Source: Anticarsia gemmatalis | Taxonomy: Eukaryota > Arthropoda > Insecta > Lepidoptera > Erebidae | Assembly: GCF_050436995.1 (NCBI RefSeq) | Contig: NC_134751.1 | Coordinates: forward strand, 2,790,001-2,854,000 | Length of the DNA: 64,000 bases | Direction: 5' to 3' | Shown here: one piece after another, positions 46,999-60,228 of the stretch | Numbering within the stretch: the first letter of the stretch is position 1 | How the letters are laid out: each line of letters starts with the position of its first letter | Notes under the pieces: model-generated | Told to the model about the DNA's origin: nothing | What the model saw: only the letters and a program-made list of their open reading frames with translations | Databases searched by the model: none | Translations under genes and position numbers: made by a program

Positions 46999-49643
46999 CT
47001 GGTAGAAAAAGAAAAAGAAATTTGACATGTGACATGACGGTAAAGTCTGTGAGGCTCTATCGTCTGTCAAAGCACTAGCGAGTCCAGTCTTGGTCCCTTT
47101 TTCCATAAGGGCAAAATTCTGCTTTTAATTTTTCATTACGGTATTTGAATAGCTATATTGTTTGCCAAAACAAATACAAAATTTACCGTTACCATGGTGT
47201 AATCCTTCCAATTATCATGGTTATTAAACCGAGAGTTTATTATTATAATACACATTTTAAAGTAAATTATTCAATTTATTCCTGTCGCTAACTAATAACA
47301 CTATAATCTGATATCCCATTAAAGATAAATGAAATTCTATTTAAAGTTCAAAAGGATCAAGAAAATATATTTTAACAGTAATAAGGAAACAGTTAAACAG
47401 ACCATAAACAATATAACGACGTACTAACGGGTTTTAGCGCTTTATTCCTACCATAAACTCATACTCTATTATCTACGGTTAAATATACTTTTGCTATCTA
47501 AATTCCTTTATAATTAAAATTCTTTGAATAACGAGTAATAAGTGCTTTTCAATCTTTTCCATAAACAATCCTAATATAGATTTGATTGCATGTTTTGCTC
47601 TCATTCGAAGATTAACTATGGACCTTCTACAACTATCTAGCATTCTAGCCAGCTGTAGAAAAAAGCTAAAATATAATATTTTATTTAAAATGTTAGGCAC
47701 TCAATACAAGGATGCTATGATAGGGCAGACTGTAGAAAATCACCTGAAAAAATATATAAGTGGTAGATATTGTAAAACATTGGATAAATGCACACTTCCC
47801 TATGTATGTTTTTTTACAACAAGGGTCTATGAGCACTATACAAAAAACGCAATCGATTTTTAAATGATCTACAGCTTTCGCTACAATACAGAAATGCAGC
47901 ATAAAACAAGATGATCAAAGCCGAAGGGATATTTCTGCATTCGTCAGTAGGTGCATATGTCTAGTAATTTTCTTAAATACATAGCTAAAATAAATAGCTC
48001 ATAATTTAGAAACTGTAGCATTATCACCCAATACTATACATACAAACCTATATCACGACCACCAAACATTCTATCGACAAACCTTAGCCCCGGTGTGCAA
48101 TCCCTTCAGGCGGCATGGCAACTGCTTAAATCACTGCCTTTACGGAGCATGTCCACTACATCACGAGCCACTCACACAAGATCATAATAACTGTTAGAAT
48201 TAATACCCGTGTTCACCTGACCTGTTTACTTTTGTGGTTTGGGGAAATGGTTTTGCTGAAAAAATGTTTTGGTGCTTTATTACGCACTTATTTAGTTATT
48301 GCTTGTGTGCTCCTGCACACACCGAGTTTGAGGGGTTATGGTTAGTGTGACAAATATAATGTAAGGAAATGTTTTAAAAACTAAGACTGCCTCCAAAAGT
48401 TGGTAAATCTTAGGTTATACCGGAAAATCTTAGGATTTACCACCGTTCGGGCTTTTACAGTAACATATACACTATATACCTACCGTTGGTAAAATCGTCA
48501 TAAAATATTGTCCCATTTTAATCTAGAGTTGAACCCAAGTCTATCTGCAACCAAATTTGTTAAGATAAAATCATTTAGAATCTTAGTCATATTAAAAGTT
48601 ATCTCGGCAACATAATAATGGAAAGATTGCCATAATTAAATATTTACCTGTATGCTTGATGCAAATGACCTGTAATTCTTGTGATTTGCATACAAGCCAG
48701 GGTCGGGGATCTGACCCTGACCGCGGACCGAGCAAGATGCATCGTTTTGTTCACGACCAACATAATTGAGGTAGGCAGGGATTGTTTAGTGAAAGATTTA
48801 TTGCACATGCATATTTACTTAGAAAGAGTCCTTTAAATAATTTTATCGATGCAATCTTTGGAAAACGGATTGAAAAAAGTTGTCAGTACTTTTTTTTTTA
48901 AAGCTAATCTTCCATCTTACAGTTTTGGTATTATGGGTATAATGTGGAAATATTGCTGTAACGTTTTGACATTAATATGATGCGGCAAATTATATGACAA
49001 CAGATCCCACCACAATACATAGTTTCAGAGTTATAAATTATGTCCTTACATTTTTACATTACATTATTCTTGTCTTCAGTAGTTTTTTTTTTTAAGTAAA
49101 ACGGGATCGAGCTAATTTCTTAGTTCCGCTTAAGTTTACGGTCTCATTCTAAAACATGCACTCGTGTCAGCACCATATAATTTATATAAACTAGAAGCAT
49201 GATCGTTAGTTCAAATAGTCGAGATATTACTGCCCACTCGTTATGTAACAAGTGTCGATCGTGTGGTAGTCGCTGTCATGAGCGGTTGATGCGCACGCGC
49301 CGGTCGCCGTGCTGTTATTGCAAGGATTGCTCCCTTCCGGGGTGGAACGAGCTCGGTGGGAGTATGGATGTGAAGGTTTAGTTATAGTGCATTTTGAAGC
49401 AGAAATTTTTGAAATGACTAGTATATTCCCGTGACTTTGTCCAAGTGTTTATTTTTGGTTGAAGAGAAGTGGTCCGTGTTCTACATTGATGTTACTTTGC
49501 CATGTTGTATGATAAGGATTTAGCAGTTTCGCGTAAAAGAAAGATAAACATGATTTCACATACTTATATTAATGTTAGGCTTTAAATCCAAGACGTAGTT
49601 TCATGTTTATCTTATAGTATTACATGGGAATTATTTCAAACAT
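46999..49643. other. AT-rich DNA, no gene supported
   Basis: A perfect short hairpin CAGGGTC/GACCCTG is at 48698-48719. 49245-49385 is CpG-richer and carries a 60-codon frame with eight Cys residues (for example CNKCRSCGSRCHE), which lacks a recognisable domain. 93- and 69-codon frames at 47582-47902 overlap on opposite strands and look fortuitous. Confidence 0.4.
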
Positions 49644-49672
49644 GCATTTTACCATCAATTGCTTGACATTTG
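49644..49672 (+). repeat. Dispersed repeat word, copy 2 of 3
   Basis: GCATTTTACCATCAATTGC then TTGACATTTG; partner of 13330 and 62560. Confidence 0.45.
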
Positions 49673-52600
49673 ATTACCATACCATAACATTTAACATCTC
49701 ACACCTTTTGTTACTGCGGCTCAAAACTACTTCCCTACATAAAGTACCCGAACACTCTCTGTTCAGACAGTCTAGTTAATCTCTATGAGTAGTATTATTC
49801 CGCGGGAGTCGTGATAATCGTGAACAATATATCCGCGGCGCTGCTCCTTGCCCAGTGACAGGTAGCGTACTGTATACATGCTCTTAGTCCGTTCATTGCT
49901 GATGTAAGTTAGTGGAGTTGTTAATAATAGATGGGAGTTTATGGTAGGTTCTGTTGCCGGTAGATGGTATGCTGTGACGTATCTAGAGAGTTTAAATTGT
50001 AGAGCCTTTATTTTGTTAGCCCATGTTTAAATGGGATACATTGTATTAATTGGACCATGGCATTCTATCAATTTATACTAATTGATCATATCCTAAACTA
50101 AACTAAAATATCAAGTTTATTTTGGAACTCTTGATACTTAAAACTAGTCTTACTGTTTATGAACGTAAAAGCAGCGGATTTTACACACGGAGTACCACCA
50201 GATCAGATATTACTGTTAATCCAGCTTCACGCTAATATTTTTCAGTGTGAGCATGGGCCAGGCCAACCCATCGCCGTAAAGACTACTTTCAACTCGGACC
50301 TTATCAAAAATTGAATTTAAAGTTATAGTTTCAAATGAAATTGTGCTAAACTAAATTTAACTTTCAAAACTGTCAGCCTGTACCTTTGAAAAATCGCACC
50401 ATATCACCAAACAATTACAAAAATTTCGTTATAACATTATATAAAAATTGCTTCATTAAAGAACCCTAGTATTATAATCCGATTACAGCAGCTTACTAGA
50501 TCCGCGATTATCTTAGCGGAACACGTGGCACATCAACGGTGAGTGAACTAATTGCACGCTGCCGCTGTTACGCGCAAATGGCCGCGCGTACGCACTTTAT
50601 GGCCTGATTCTGTTAGAAATCTTATACAACTAGATAGACTAGACTATAGCGCTATGGGAAATATTAGTTCTTTGTACTGAAAACGTATAATGTGTATTTG
50701 AAGAGAGTGGTATTATGTGTTTGCTCAAAGCTAATTTCAATTTATTTACTTATGCTTTTTGTGCCCTTTTTACCCTTTATTTGTTCCAAAGGAAATCAGG
50801 TAAAAATAATATATACAATCTAAGTTATTTTGAAAAAGTAGTTGAGGATAAAAATATAACCCCCAATGTCACGTTACATTAAAGTTTTATTTTAAGTACT
50901 ACCTACTACCGTACGACATTTTCTTTTGCGTTGGTTTATATTTTTATATCCAAACTGCTCCCACCACCACAAGTTATATGAAAGCAGTAGTCTGATAATC
51001 GTACAAGAAAATGCTAAAAATGTATTTCTTTATCCAAAACAAACTGCCATGAAAAAATACCCTTTCTTTTACAACCTATATAATTTAAAGCTGAACCAAT
51101 ATAAGACAATACACCAATAACATGACAGGAGTTCCCTAACCCTTCGAAAGTTACAACCTTGGTACATTTCCTAGTGGCTACTTAGGCAAGTGTAACTAAT
51201 TGCTCGCTCCTGCATTACGCTACCTACAAACAGGGCTTACAGAGAACATGGACAAATTGTGTAACTCAGGAAGCAACACGGTGTTGTTCACGATTAAACT
51301 AACCATCGAAAAATAATTTAATGGCCACTGAATTTGTTAGTACTAATTGGATTTGGATCTAGTTAGTGTTTCCTGAACAATGATTTTAGGGAAAGGGATT
51401 ACGTTCACCTTTGTAAAGGCTTTTGACTATTGGATGTAATATACCTACATATGTAGGTATAGGTAGGTTATATCTTGAGTTACAATCGAAACAACAATCG
51501 CGGGACGTTGTATACTCTCATTTCATTAACCCACAGTGTCAACAGCCTCGTACAAAATCTGTGATGAATGACAAAATATTATATCTGGAAATGTAACATA
51601 TATCCCATAGTCAAAAGTCGGCTAAAATACTTAAGTTTCAATCTTTCAATGCGACTTGTGTGAACTATTTTGATCAAATGGGAAGTAAGTTCTTTTTTAG
51701 GAAGTCAAATTACTATGGACAATGAACTTTTGTATGTACGTACCTTATGTTTAATAATAGATGGATAGATTTATTTCTTTATTAGGCGATTGCCTTGCCG
51801 TGGCCTTGATTATTAAAAAAGACATTAATTTATTAATTGCAACTTTAGGCGTAATGAGTAGAAGCTTTTCTATAATACTGTGGTAATGAGTGGAATATTA
51901 TGAGGTAATATAATCGCATTAGGATAACATGACACGGCACTTAGACGTGCGTAATCATCGCCCTTCATCATTATCATTAGGGCAGGTACGCAATCAGGTA
52001 ATAAGATTTAATCATTACGTGCTTTCTGCAAGAATATATAAAAACTAAAAATATATTTGTCATTATTGTCTTAAGGAGAGTGATTACCGGAATGCGTAAA
52101 TCCGTATTGAAAATGGAACTAATAGGCACTCAGGTATACATGAGGCAGTCAACTAAGTAGTTTTATTTCAGAAAAATGTTTTAATTCAGAAGTTTTCTTT
52201 TGCACCGAAATATGCCTGCTGAAGCTATACGTTTGGTCATAATGTATTATGAAGTTGTTCTGAAATAGAAAATCTAGTTATTTGCACTATGTCTTTTATC
52301 AACACTTCCAAGGAACGATAACATGATATTGTCTATTGATAAAATAAACCAAAATAAATTTCTTGAAAGAAAGTAATAATAAAGTGACGAAGTATTGAAA
52401 AGTTTCAAGTATCAGCCGCGTAAAGCCGCAAGAACACGCGAACGTCAAACTGTTTAATGTCATTATTAGTACTTAAAGGAAAATTTATGAATAAAGAGAA
52501 AACATTTAATATAAGATAACAGCGGCGTGAAAAACAAAAATTGGACGGAGACACGCGAACAATGAGTTATATCGAGTTTCGATGTTTGATGTTCAATAAA

Positions 52601-54360
52601 CGAGAGATATTTTGTTTATGAAAGCATTTTGAAAGGCGCCATTTTAAGAAATTATATTCGATACTAAAGTCGTAAGAATATTTTAAACACGAAAGTTTAT
52701 GGTGATGTACGTATGTACTGTAATTATATTTCATTTACGCAAAAATCTACTTATCGGATTTGACGAACTACTAATGACAGGATATTTTTAACCACGGGAT
52801 TTTTTTTGATGGGGACTAAGTCGCGGGTTGGACTAGTACCTACTTCCATTTTTACATTTGAGAAAAAAAACGTCTTCATAAGTTGTTAGCTTTATTAGAT
52901 GCTGTCAAAATCTAAGATAGCAATGGCCACGTATCCCACTCTTTCCTACATTCATAGCGTCCCTTAAATCTCAGTACAGTAATAAGGTTCTTACCTAACC
53001 CTTATCTGCCCACATTCTTATCAAAACGGATATCTGAGCAGTCTAGCCAAATCCGGAGATCTGAGGCATGTAGGCTAGCCCCAATTTGGGCATATTCTCA
53101 CTAATTCAGTTCCGTCACTGAAGGCCGCACGGCGCCGGCTCTAACGAATGCGGGTGGAGATAACAGTGAGAATATCCCGGAATGTGTTAGTTTCTGCGGA
53201 AATTGTTAGTGACCTACTTACACTCGGATTGGATTTAATTTGGAATATCATTCTGAGGCATTTGTTCATTGTTATATCACCATGTACAAAAGTTAGTTTT
53301 CTTTAAAATTTGTTCATTCTACTCTACAATTCGTTCTCATTTCTACTTTATTACCTTCTCTTCAAAATCTATGTATGCTGAAATTATCTGCTAATGCTCA
53401 AGAAGGCTTCAGTTTTATGAATACTATTTTTCAATCTAAAGTTTCTGAGGTTTCAAGTTTACGATATATATAGCTAGGTAAACATGTAAGCTGGTTATAC
53501 CACTAGAAGCGAAATCTTCAAATTCAAAAGCGAACATGAAAACCGCATCCGAAATAATCCGCGCTCGTAAAATGAAATGTAAAACATTCACCCACGATAT
53601 CACTGTGAGATGTGACCAAATTTCCACCTGTCGTCCTTTTCACTCAGTGGAATGATGTATGGGTGTAAGTGCGATGGAATGAAGTACTTTATAACCTTAA
53701 GGTGAGGATACACTAGAAAGTATCAACAAAACCTTCAATGGTCTAGCATATTGACAACTTTAATTTATCAATCATTATTTTTGTGTTGTTTCTATAAATT
53801 AATAAAATTATGAGATTCATCTGCCGCATGAAGGTTCAGTCAGTAACAATATTTTATGTCTTGAAATATTTCTGCGATGTGAGCATTTCAGTAGTCAACT
53901 GTATTACCGCATATGGTATTAGCAGAAAAGTATGCCAATGACTTACTAAAATGGGTTCTTAAAGCTGTTCTTCTAAGTTTAAACCATTCTTATTAATACG
54001 AGATTAAGAACCTTAAAAATTTGTTCTTAAAATTTAAATTGTATTTTGAACGTTACCTTACAGCTAAGTGTAATGTGTGCTCTCCTTTCCACGGTAGCGC
54101 GACGTGTGAGATAAAATCCGGTATGCACGGGGAGTAGATGCCATTGTGAATCAAGCCCGCATTCTACGCTATGACTAATGCACTTTATACCACAGAAAAA
54201 TGTTTATGCCGGGGAGGATTTTCTTTATTCCATTGTGATTCGATTACTGGGTAAAGTAAGAGTTATTTGTAGCCAACGTTGCTTTTTCTAGCTTTTATTT
54301 TTTTAAAGTTGTTACAGTTTATTTGTTATTATTGTATATTAAAATTTGTTCTTGCGTCGC
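49673..54360. other. No gene seen; scattered GC-richer patches
   Basis: Patches at 49795-49870, 50480-50610 (with CACGTG near 50523) and 53040-53190 could be regulatory DNA. A perfect 20-bp palindrome ATACCTACATATGTAGGTAT is at 51441-51460. Frames of 63-64 codons at 50926 and 53436 are unrecognised. Confidence 0.4.
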
Positions 54361-54532
54361 AGGGACATGTACAATCATACAAACAATGGATACAAAGTAC
54401 AACCCGACACAACCCGAAAAATTATTTGTGATTTTGTGGATCGCACAAATAATTGATCCGTGTTAGAATCGAACCAACGACCGATGCAATGGTAGTTACA
54501 TGGCGACCCTAACCATTGAGCCACGGAGGTAG
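54361..54532 (-). repeat. tRNA-derived SINE
   Basis: On the minus strand: CTCCGTGGCTCAATGGTTAG (A-box region, TGGCTCAATGG), TTGGTTCGATTCTAAC (B box), then a body ending in TTTCGGGTTGTGTCGGGTTG and TACTTTGTATCC. Same family as 137-320, with a better preserved tRNA head. Confidence 0.85.
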
Positions 54533-55231
54533 TATATATATCTTTTTAAATTTAGTTTATTACGTTACTTGTAGATCAAGTGCCCTGATGCCAACTCTCA
54601 TATGAGCAAGACGTGATTTTATGTAAACATATGAGTGACGTATGTGTTATGAATTCCCAACTTATACTAAAAGACTATTTTCTCCAAGTCATTCACTAAT
54701 TCATTGGTATTTTACTATAATTCCTTTTCTTATCTCCTACTCTATAGTTTAAATTAAAACGTCACAGATTATCTATAATACCCTAATATTTACGATTAGA
54801 AATTCTAAATTAAGGAATTTTATCTAAATCCTTTTAAGAACGTAAAAGTATTAATCTTTTCCATTCACTGTTTACTTCAATCATTCGTGATCTTTGAACT
54901 AACGAATGGCTTTAGACGGAGCTAAGATTAAATGTTGCTTTGAGTTATAGAAATATTTAATCTGGACTTGAAGGAAATTAATGGCTAAATGCCAATCATA
55001 TCGCGTCAACAGTATTCGAACTAAACTTATTGATTTCTAATAACTGATTATTCGGGGTTTAAAATCCTGTCTTGCAATTATTTATTGAATACAATACAAT
55101 TATATGGCTACCCATCTATGAAAAATCTACGTCAACGGTTTTTCAGCTACACGCTTGCTTATATTTATGTCAGCTAAATGACATAGATCGAGTTCAGCAT
55201 AGGTCCTAAAATTTCGTTGCCGAACGTTTTT
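54533..55231. other. AT-rich DNA, no gene seen
   Basis: Nothing recognised. Confidence 0.5.
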
Positions 55232-55390
55232 TAATTCCCTACTACTATTGACAACCGGCGGCTATCAATAAATTTTGTATAAAAGCCTGACCAGCGCCCC
55301 TGGTGGGTGGCGTAGGAACTAATTGTTCAGTACATTTTAAATGTCAAATTCTCGATAATCGTTTGTACCGACTGTAGGGAAGCTTCATGT
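55232..55390 (+). mobile_element. M1 copy, first of a pair
   Basis: TAATTCCCTACTACTATTG, GACAACCGGCGGCTATC, GACCAGCGCCCCTGG, CAGTACATTTTAAATGTC and TTTGTACCGACTGTAGGGAA. The ends are decayed. Confidence 0.8.
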
Positions 55391-55421
55391 GTGCCGCTAT
55401 ACTTACCGATTGGGAAACTGA

Positions 55422-55625
55422 AGCGCGATTCTGTACAATAAGCTCGATTCTCTACTATTATTGACTACCGCCAACCATCTTGTCATCGAGAAATTTTGTA
55501 TGAATATCTGATCAGCTCCTCTGATGGGTTTCGTAGAAACTGTTTTGACAGTACATTCTAAATGTCAAACTTTCGATACTCGACAGTACCAACTGTAGCG
55601 CGATTCTGTACAGTTGGTACTGTAA
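55422..55625 (+). mobile_element. M1 copy with extra inverted ends
   Basis: A complete M1 (AGCTCGATTCTCTACTATT at 55441 to CCAACTGTAG at about 55598) is framed by right-end pieces: AGCGCGATTCTGTACAAT at 55422-55439 on the left, and GCGCGATTCTGTACAGTTGG at about 55597-55616 on the right. GTACCAACTGTA (about 55586) and its inverted partner TACAGTTGGTAC near 55610 form a palindrome at the right junction. Confidence 0.78.
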
Positions 55626-58028
55626 GCGCCAATTTTTGATTTTTTGCACTATCGTTTATCATCTCGAAGACTCCTGTTACAGTCATGACGCCTCTATTTA
55701 TTTACTACGTAATACATCAGGTGTTACTAAAAAAATGTTGATAATAGAATATTTAAATATCAAATATCAATATTGTGATAAAATACTTACACGCATTAAA
55801 GGATTATGAATTTGTAATCGTTTTATTGTGATATTCGTATTCATATGAATGCCATTAGATACGGTTGATACTCTGTCTATTTATAGATGAAAAAATTACA
55901 TACCATATTGTTATCAATTCAGGAACAAATTATAATATTTAACTTAGCGCTATTTTTTCTGTCAAAGGTTTTTCACCCGGAGGATAATTTAGATTTTTGG
56001 CACATTCTTGAAATACGTTATTACGTTATTATTTAATAAAACTAAAAAATATAGTCTATCAAGTAATGATACGCTAAAAATCTATTTTCGAGATCTACTT
56101 TCATTTGAAAATATTTCTCAGGGCCTTGACCCTCAAGAAAAGAAAATACACAAAAAAGGCTCTTCTATGAAAAATTGTTATTTCTATTGGAGAATACGAG
56201 GAAAATTTGTAAAAATAATACCTAGTTTTGCTCCTCGTAAAGTCGAGTATCCAAACTCAGTAAAGAAAGAAAATAAAGGGCAGGGATTACCTACATCTTG
56301 GACAAATTAATCCTTTCCTCAAGATTATTTTGCTATTTTTATCTTAATCTGTCATCATAACTTTGCCATTTTGTTTTTACTTGGACTAATCTATTACACG
56401 TAAGGCTATTGCTTTTATTATTGAAACGACGTGTTTATAAAATGTACATATTATTTATTCAATTGTAATTTTCTTTGTTGCAGGTAAGAATCGACGCAAC
56501 TCCTTTTTTATTAATTACTCGTAACGGGAAGGCAAGTAAGGGGACCAAATACGATAGCTATAGTTCATTTTAAATTCTGAAAATTAATAATACATGTCTA
56601 ACTGAGACATACGAAAGGGGAAAATAATTGAACTACTGCAAGAGTTTGAGTACACTTACACAATGAGCTAACGAACCACCTAAATCTTCGTAAAAGTGAC
56701 TATAATCATTACAAAAAACAATAGAATATGTAATCTAAAGTTGGTGATGATAAATTCCTCATGATTAACAACTTTCATAATTATTAAGGATAAGTGAATT
56801 AATAAAAAAAAGTTTTCAAACCTTATCGTAGGTATTATTGTAGATATTATTATCTGCAAGTAACTTGTCGGCTTTTCCTAATAAGCATGAAAGGTGAATG
56901 ATCATAAGATCTCTTTTTACAACATTCCTGACGTAATACAAACGTTTGATGTCAAATAAATGTCAAACGAGGTTTAATATCGACGTCATGTGAGACATAT
57001 TTTAATTAGTCGCAAGGAGATTTTGGCTTCTATTTACTTGGAGTTAACACAAGTCTTATTTTAAGAACTTGACATTGCAAGAAATAATTGACTTCTACAA
57101 ATGAAAGTAATAAAGGTATTTTAAGACCTCAAATTTCTGATATTTTATACCTGGAATTTGATATTCTAAGAATTCGACACTTTGTAAATATAATTCAATA
57201 TTTCACTTATTGAGAAGACTTTTCATGAACTTGACCTTTCTAGAAAAGTGTTTTGTAAAGTACTGAATTCGACAAAATGTTCAACCTTTTCATATACTGT
57301 ATAGACACTTAAAGTATATAATTAGACAGAATGTACCACGTGGTGCTTTCCTAGCGTGCATTGCAAATGCTTTTGAAGAATAATATCAGCAGCTTATCAC
57401 GTATCTTAGTTGACAACTAGTGTACGTCAAATTGATGTTCACTGTTCAGTACATTGCTGCTTTGACGTTACGTGTTAATCAGTATATTCTAAGGGAGAAA
57501 ACAATGTAGAGCATCGTGCCTTTTAAATAGTTGTCAACTGAGTTACATGATAGCCCCCAAGGTTGTCGATTATGATGTATTGGTGCCTCCAAAACATGAT
57601 GACCTGCTTACTTTTTAGCATAAATTCACAGCAATAATACTGTCAAAATTATCCAGCTAAATGACATAAAAACGTCACAGGGTTTGTTTATACTTTGTGA
57701 TGAAAAATATTATCTAATGACACAATATTTGACGTTCATAACAAGACAGCTAAAAGGCTGAAAGTTACACGGAAATGAGAGCGTTTGATTTTATTTTTGG
57801 ATAAAATCAATACCCTTGACCGAGCGTAGGCCGATGTGATGTTTTTTTGCGAAGTTACGACTTTTATTACTTCTAAGACATTTGCAAAATTATTGTTCGA
57901 GTCTAATAATTTATTGGTTTTATCCAAAATATTATAAACATAACCCTAATTGATAATGTTTGTCAAATCTACATAGTTTCAGATAGCTGTATTTTACGAA
58001 CATTTGATGATAAAAAGACAGTACCAAT
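55626..58028. other. AT-rich DNA, no gene supported
   Basis: A 100-codon frame at 56008-56310 is Lys-rich with no domain. A hairpin CGTTTGA/TCAAACG is at about 56942-56970. A loose series of GAACTTGACATT-like words occurs at 57064-57285. A 24-bp word shared with 8879 is at 57491-57514. Confidence 0.4.
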
Positions 58029-58180
58029 AGCGCGATTCTCTTCCACTACCGACCAACAACAACCGGCGAAAAATCAAGATTTTTTTTGAAAATTTGATGA
58101 GCGCCACTAGCGGGTGCCGTAGGAATTATTTTAAATGCCAACACTCGACACTCGGTAATAGCGATTGTAAATAATCTTTC
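58029..58180 (+). mobile_element. M1 copy, diverged
   Basis: AGCGCGATTCTCTTCCACTA, CAACAACCGGCG, GAGCGCCACTAGCGGGTGCC, GTAGGAATTATTTTAAATGC and CTCGGTAATAGCGATTGTAA. The left end here is of the GCGCG type normally found at the right. Confidence 0.75.
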
Positions 58181-59226
58181 TAATTCTTTTCAGTGATAGC
58201 AAAAAAACATTACAATAAGATAGAGTTAGATTCTAACGTACTCGTATGATAAAATACTCAACATTACTTTCATAAAACTCATATATCACTCATAATTTTC
58301 TGACAAAAGCCGCTCACATGTGCGCCCTACTACGGAAACTCGCACGGAACTCACTCTGTCTCAGTTGAATGGTGAACTCATACGAAGGCGACGTATTGTC
58401 GACAAACCGCCGTTTCCCCCTCTCAGTACTTTGTTCAACTACCCACGTTATTAATGTCGTTATGTATTAACTTGGCGCTTTCAGGCTTCCAAGTGATATT
58501 GTAGTACGTACACGTATGAATTAATTTGACAGCATTGTTAGTCTAAAGTAAAATTCGTGAAGTGTTCGATGATGTGAGTTTTAGTCCAGCTAACTAAAAA
58601 CTGTTTTAGAGACGAATAAAAATTTAATTTTCGTTATCTAATGGTTAGTCTATCGCAGTTCACAAATACGTTTCTAAGTTTGTATAGAATATCTTAAACA
58701 GATTTCCCATTGATCTGGTCTCTACTATATTCTACAAAGAATAATCCATAAGCAACAGTCAATTACAGCCAACAAAGCTTAAATTTCCCATCAAATATCC
58801 CCATATCACATATCATTTCATTAAACCCATACGCTTCTATTCCCGTCGCAGCCCACACTAAAAGCACTAATTCGTTACCGAGGGCGGGCGATGAATGCGA
58901 GCGAGAAATTGTCGCCAAATTGTCGCTTCCTGAGCACTGATTGCATCGCTCGCTCCCCGCTTCCGTTCCCCTGTTTGCTTATTTGATAGCGAATTAGATT
59001 TTTAGCGCTCAATTGATTGTTTTGCGCCTATGTTGGGTTTTATCGTTTATTGCGTTGGGGGAATGACTGTGAGTTTTTAAACGTTATGGTGATGTAATGA
59101 TGTTTGTTGTACTTATGTCAATACTTATTGGTTTCTTTGTTTGATTCATTTCATGTTTGAATTATTTTTGAGTTCTATCACAATAGCGCATTTTTACAAC
59201 ATAATAATATGTAAATTATCTTATTT
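58181..59226. other. No gene seen; two GC-richer patches
   Basis: 58310-58460 and 58840-58980 (GAGGGCGGGCGATGAATGC, GCATCGCTCGCTCCCCGC) are CpG-richer and could be regulatory. No exon is recognised. Confidence 0.4.
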
Positions 59227-59395
59227 ATCTCTACAATTGGAACCATGGAGTATCGAGAGTTGACATTTAAAACATACTGCCCAAATATTTTCCATAACAC
59301 GCCCGCTAGAGGTGCTGATCAGATTATCATACATGTTTTTTTTTCGATAGCCAGCCGGTTGACGGTCATTGATAGTAGTAGAGAATCGCGGTACA
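59227..59395 (-). mobile_element. M1 copy
   Basis: Reverse orientation: ATCTCTACAATTGGAACCAT, GTATCGAGAGTTGACATTT, CGCCCGCTAGAGGTGCTGAT, CAGCCGGTTGACGGTC and TAGTAGAGAATCGCGG followed by TA. The 66- and 73-codon frames on either strand are incidental. Confidence 0.84.
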
Positions 59396-60048
59396 GTTCT
59401 TCTAAATGCATAGGGAGGAAAAAATCGTTGAGTAGACAACAATGAAGTTGAAATCTTTATAAAAAAAATATAAATATTCCAGCTATACCTGCCTACAAAC
59501 TTTTCAGTACACTTCCCAGAAGTTCTTGGCCCGAAATAATCTGATAATTACAAACAACAAGCTTTTCTTAAAACATCAACATACCTTAAGAAAATTCCAT
59601 CGCCGCTCCGAGAATTCCCTTCAACTTCAAGAGTGCTTAAGGCGTGGAGTGATTCTCATAATTCGGGCGTCTTCGTCATCTTAGTATAAAGTGCCCTGAA
59701 GATCGCGAACGATATTTTAATCTTAGATTTTCAATGAGACAGCACATTGTGGGTAATAAATAAGATCGATTAATGACTGCAGTAAAATTTCTGAGACATA
59801 TTTTAGAGTGCTTGTATTTTAAGCTGGAAAAGTCGTTTGAAACTTGATACTAGGTACAAGGTTTTACTCTTTGAGGGTGAAAAACATCACTTACAATGTA
59901 ATTGTACAATCTAAACACAGTATATTTGTTTATAGATTGATTTGGTGATCGTGAACGTCGCAATTTCAAACAATGGAGGAAAGAATTTCTAACGACTAGT
60001 ACATATTAACTTAGAAGCAAGAATGTTTAAGCCAGTTCAACATACTGC
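59396..60048. other. AT-rich DNA, no gene seen
   Basis: Nothing recognised. Confidence 0.5.
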
Positions 60049-60228
60049 AGCGCGATTCTTTACAGTCGGTAGGTACTAGTAACTAGGTCGTGTATGGAGA
60101 GTTTGACATTCAAAATGTACTGCCAAAATAGTTCCTACGACGCCCATTATATTCGCTGATCAGATTTTCATACATAAAAGTTCTCGCTAGCTGGTTGTCG
60201 ATAGTCAATAGTAGTGGAGAATCGAGCT
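60049..60228 (-). mobile_element. M1 copy, full length
   Basis: Reverse orientation: AGCGCGATTCTTTACAGTCG, GAGAGTTTGACATTCAAAAT, ACTGCCAAAATAGTTCC, GCTGATCAGATTTTCATAC and GTGGAGAATCGAGCT followed by TA. Confidence 0.86.

Noticed and set aside
49199..49381. Cys-rich 60-codon frame as a zinc-binding or secreted peptide
   Set aside because: Cys spacing fits no family I know, there is no signal peptide, and the GC-rich patch alone can explain the composition.
56008..56310. 100-codon frame as a gene
   Set aside because: Lys/Asn/Phe-rich composition expected from AT-rich DNA; no motif.
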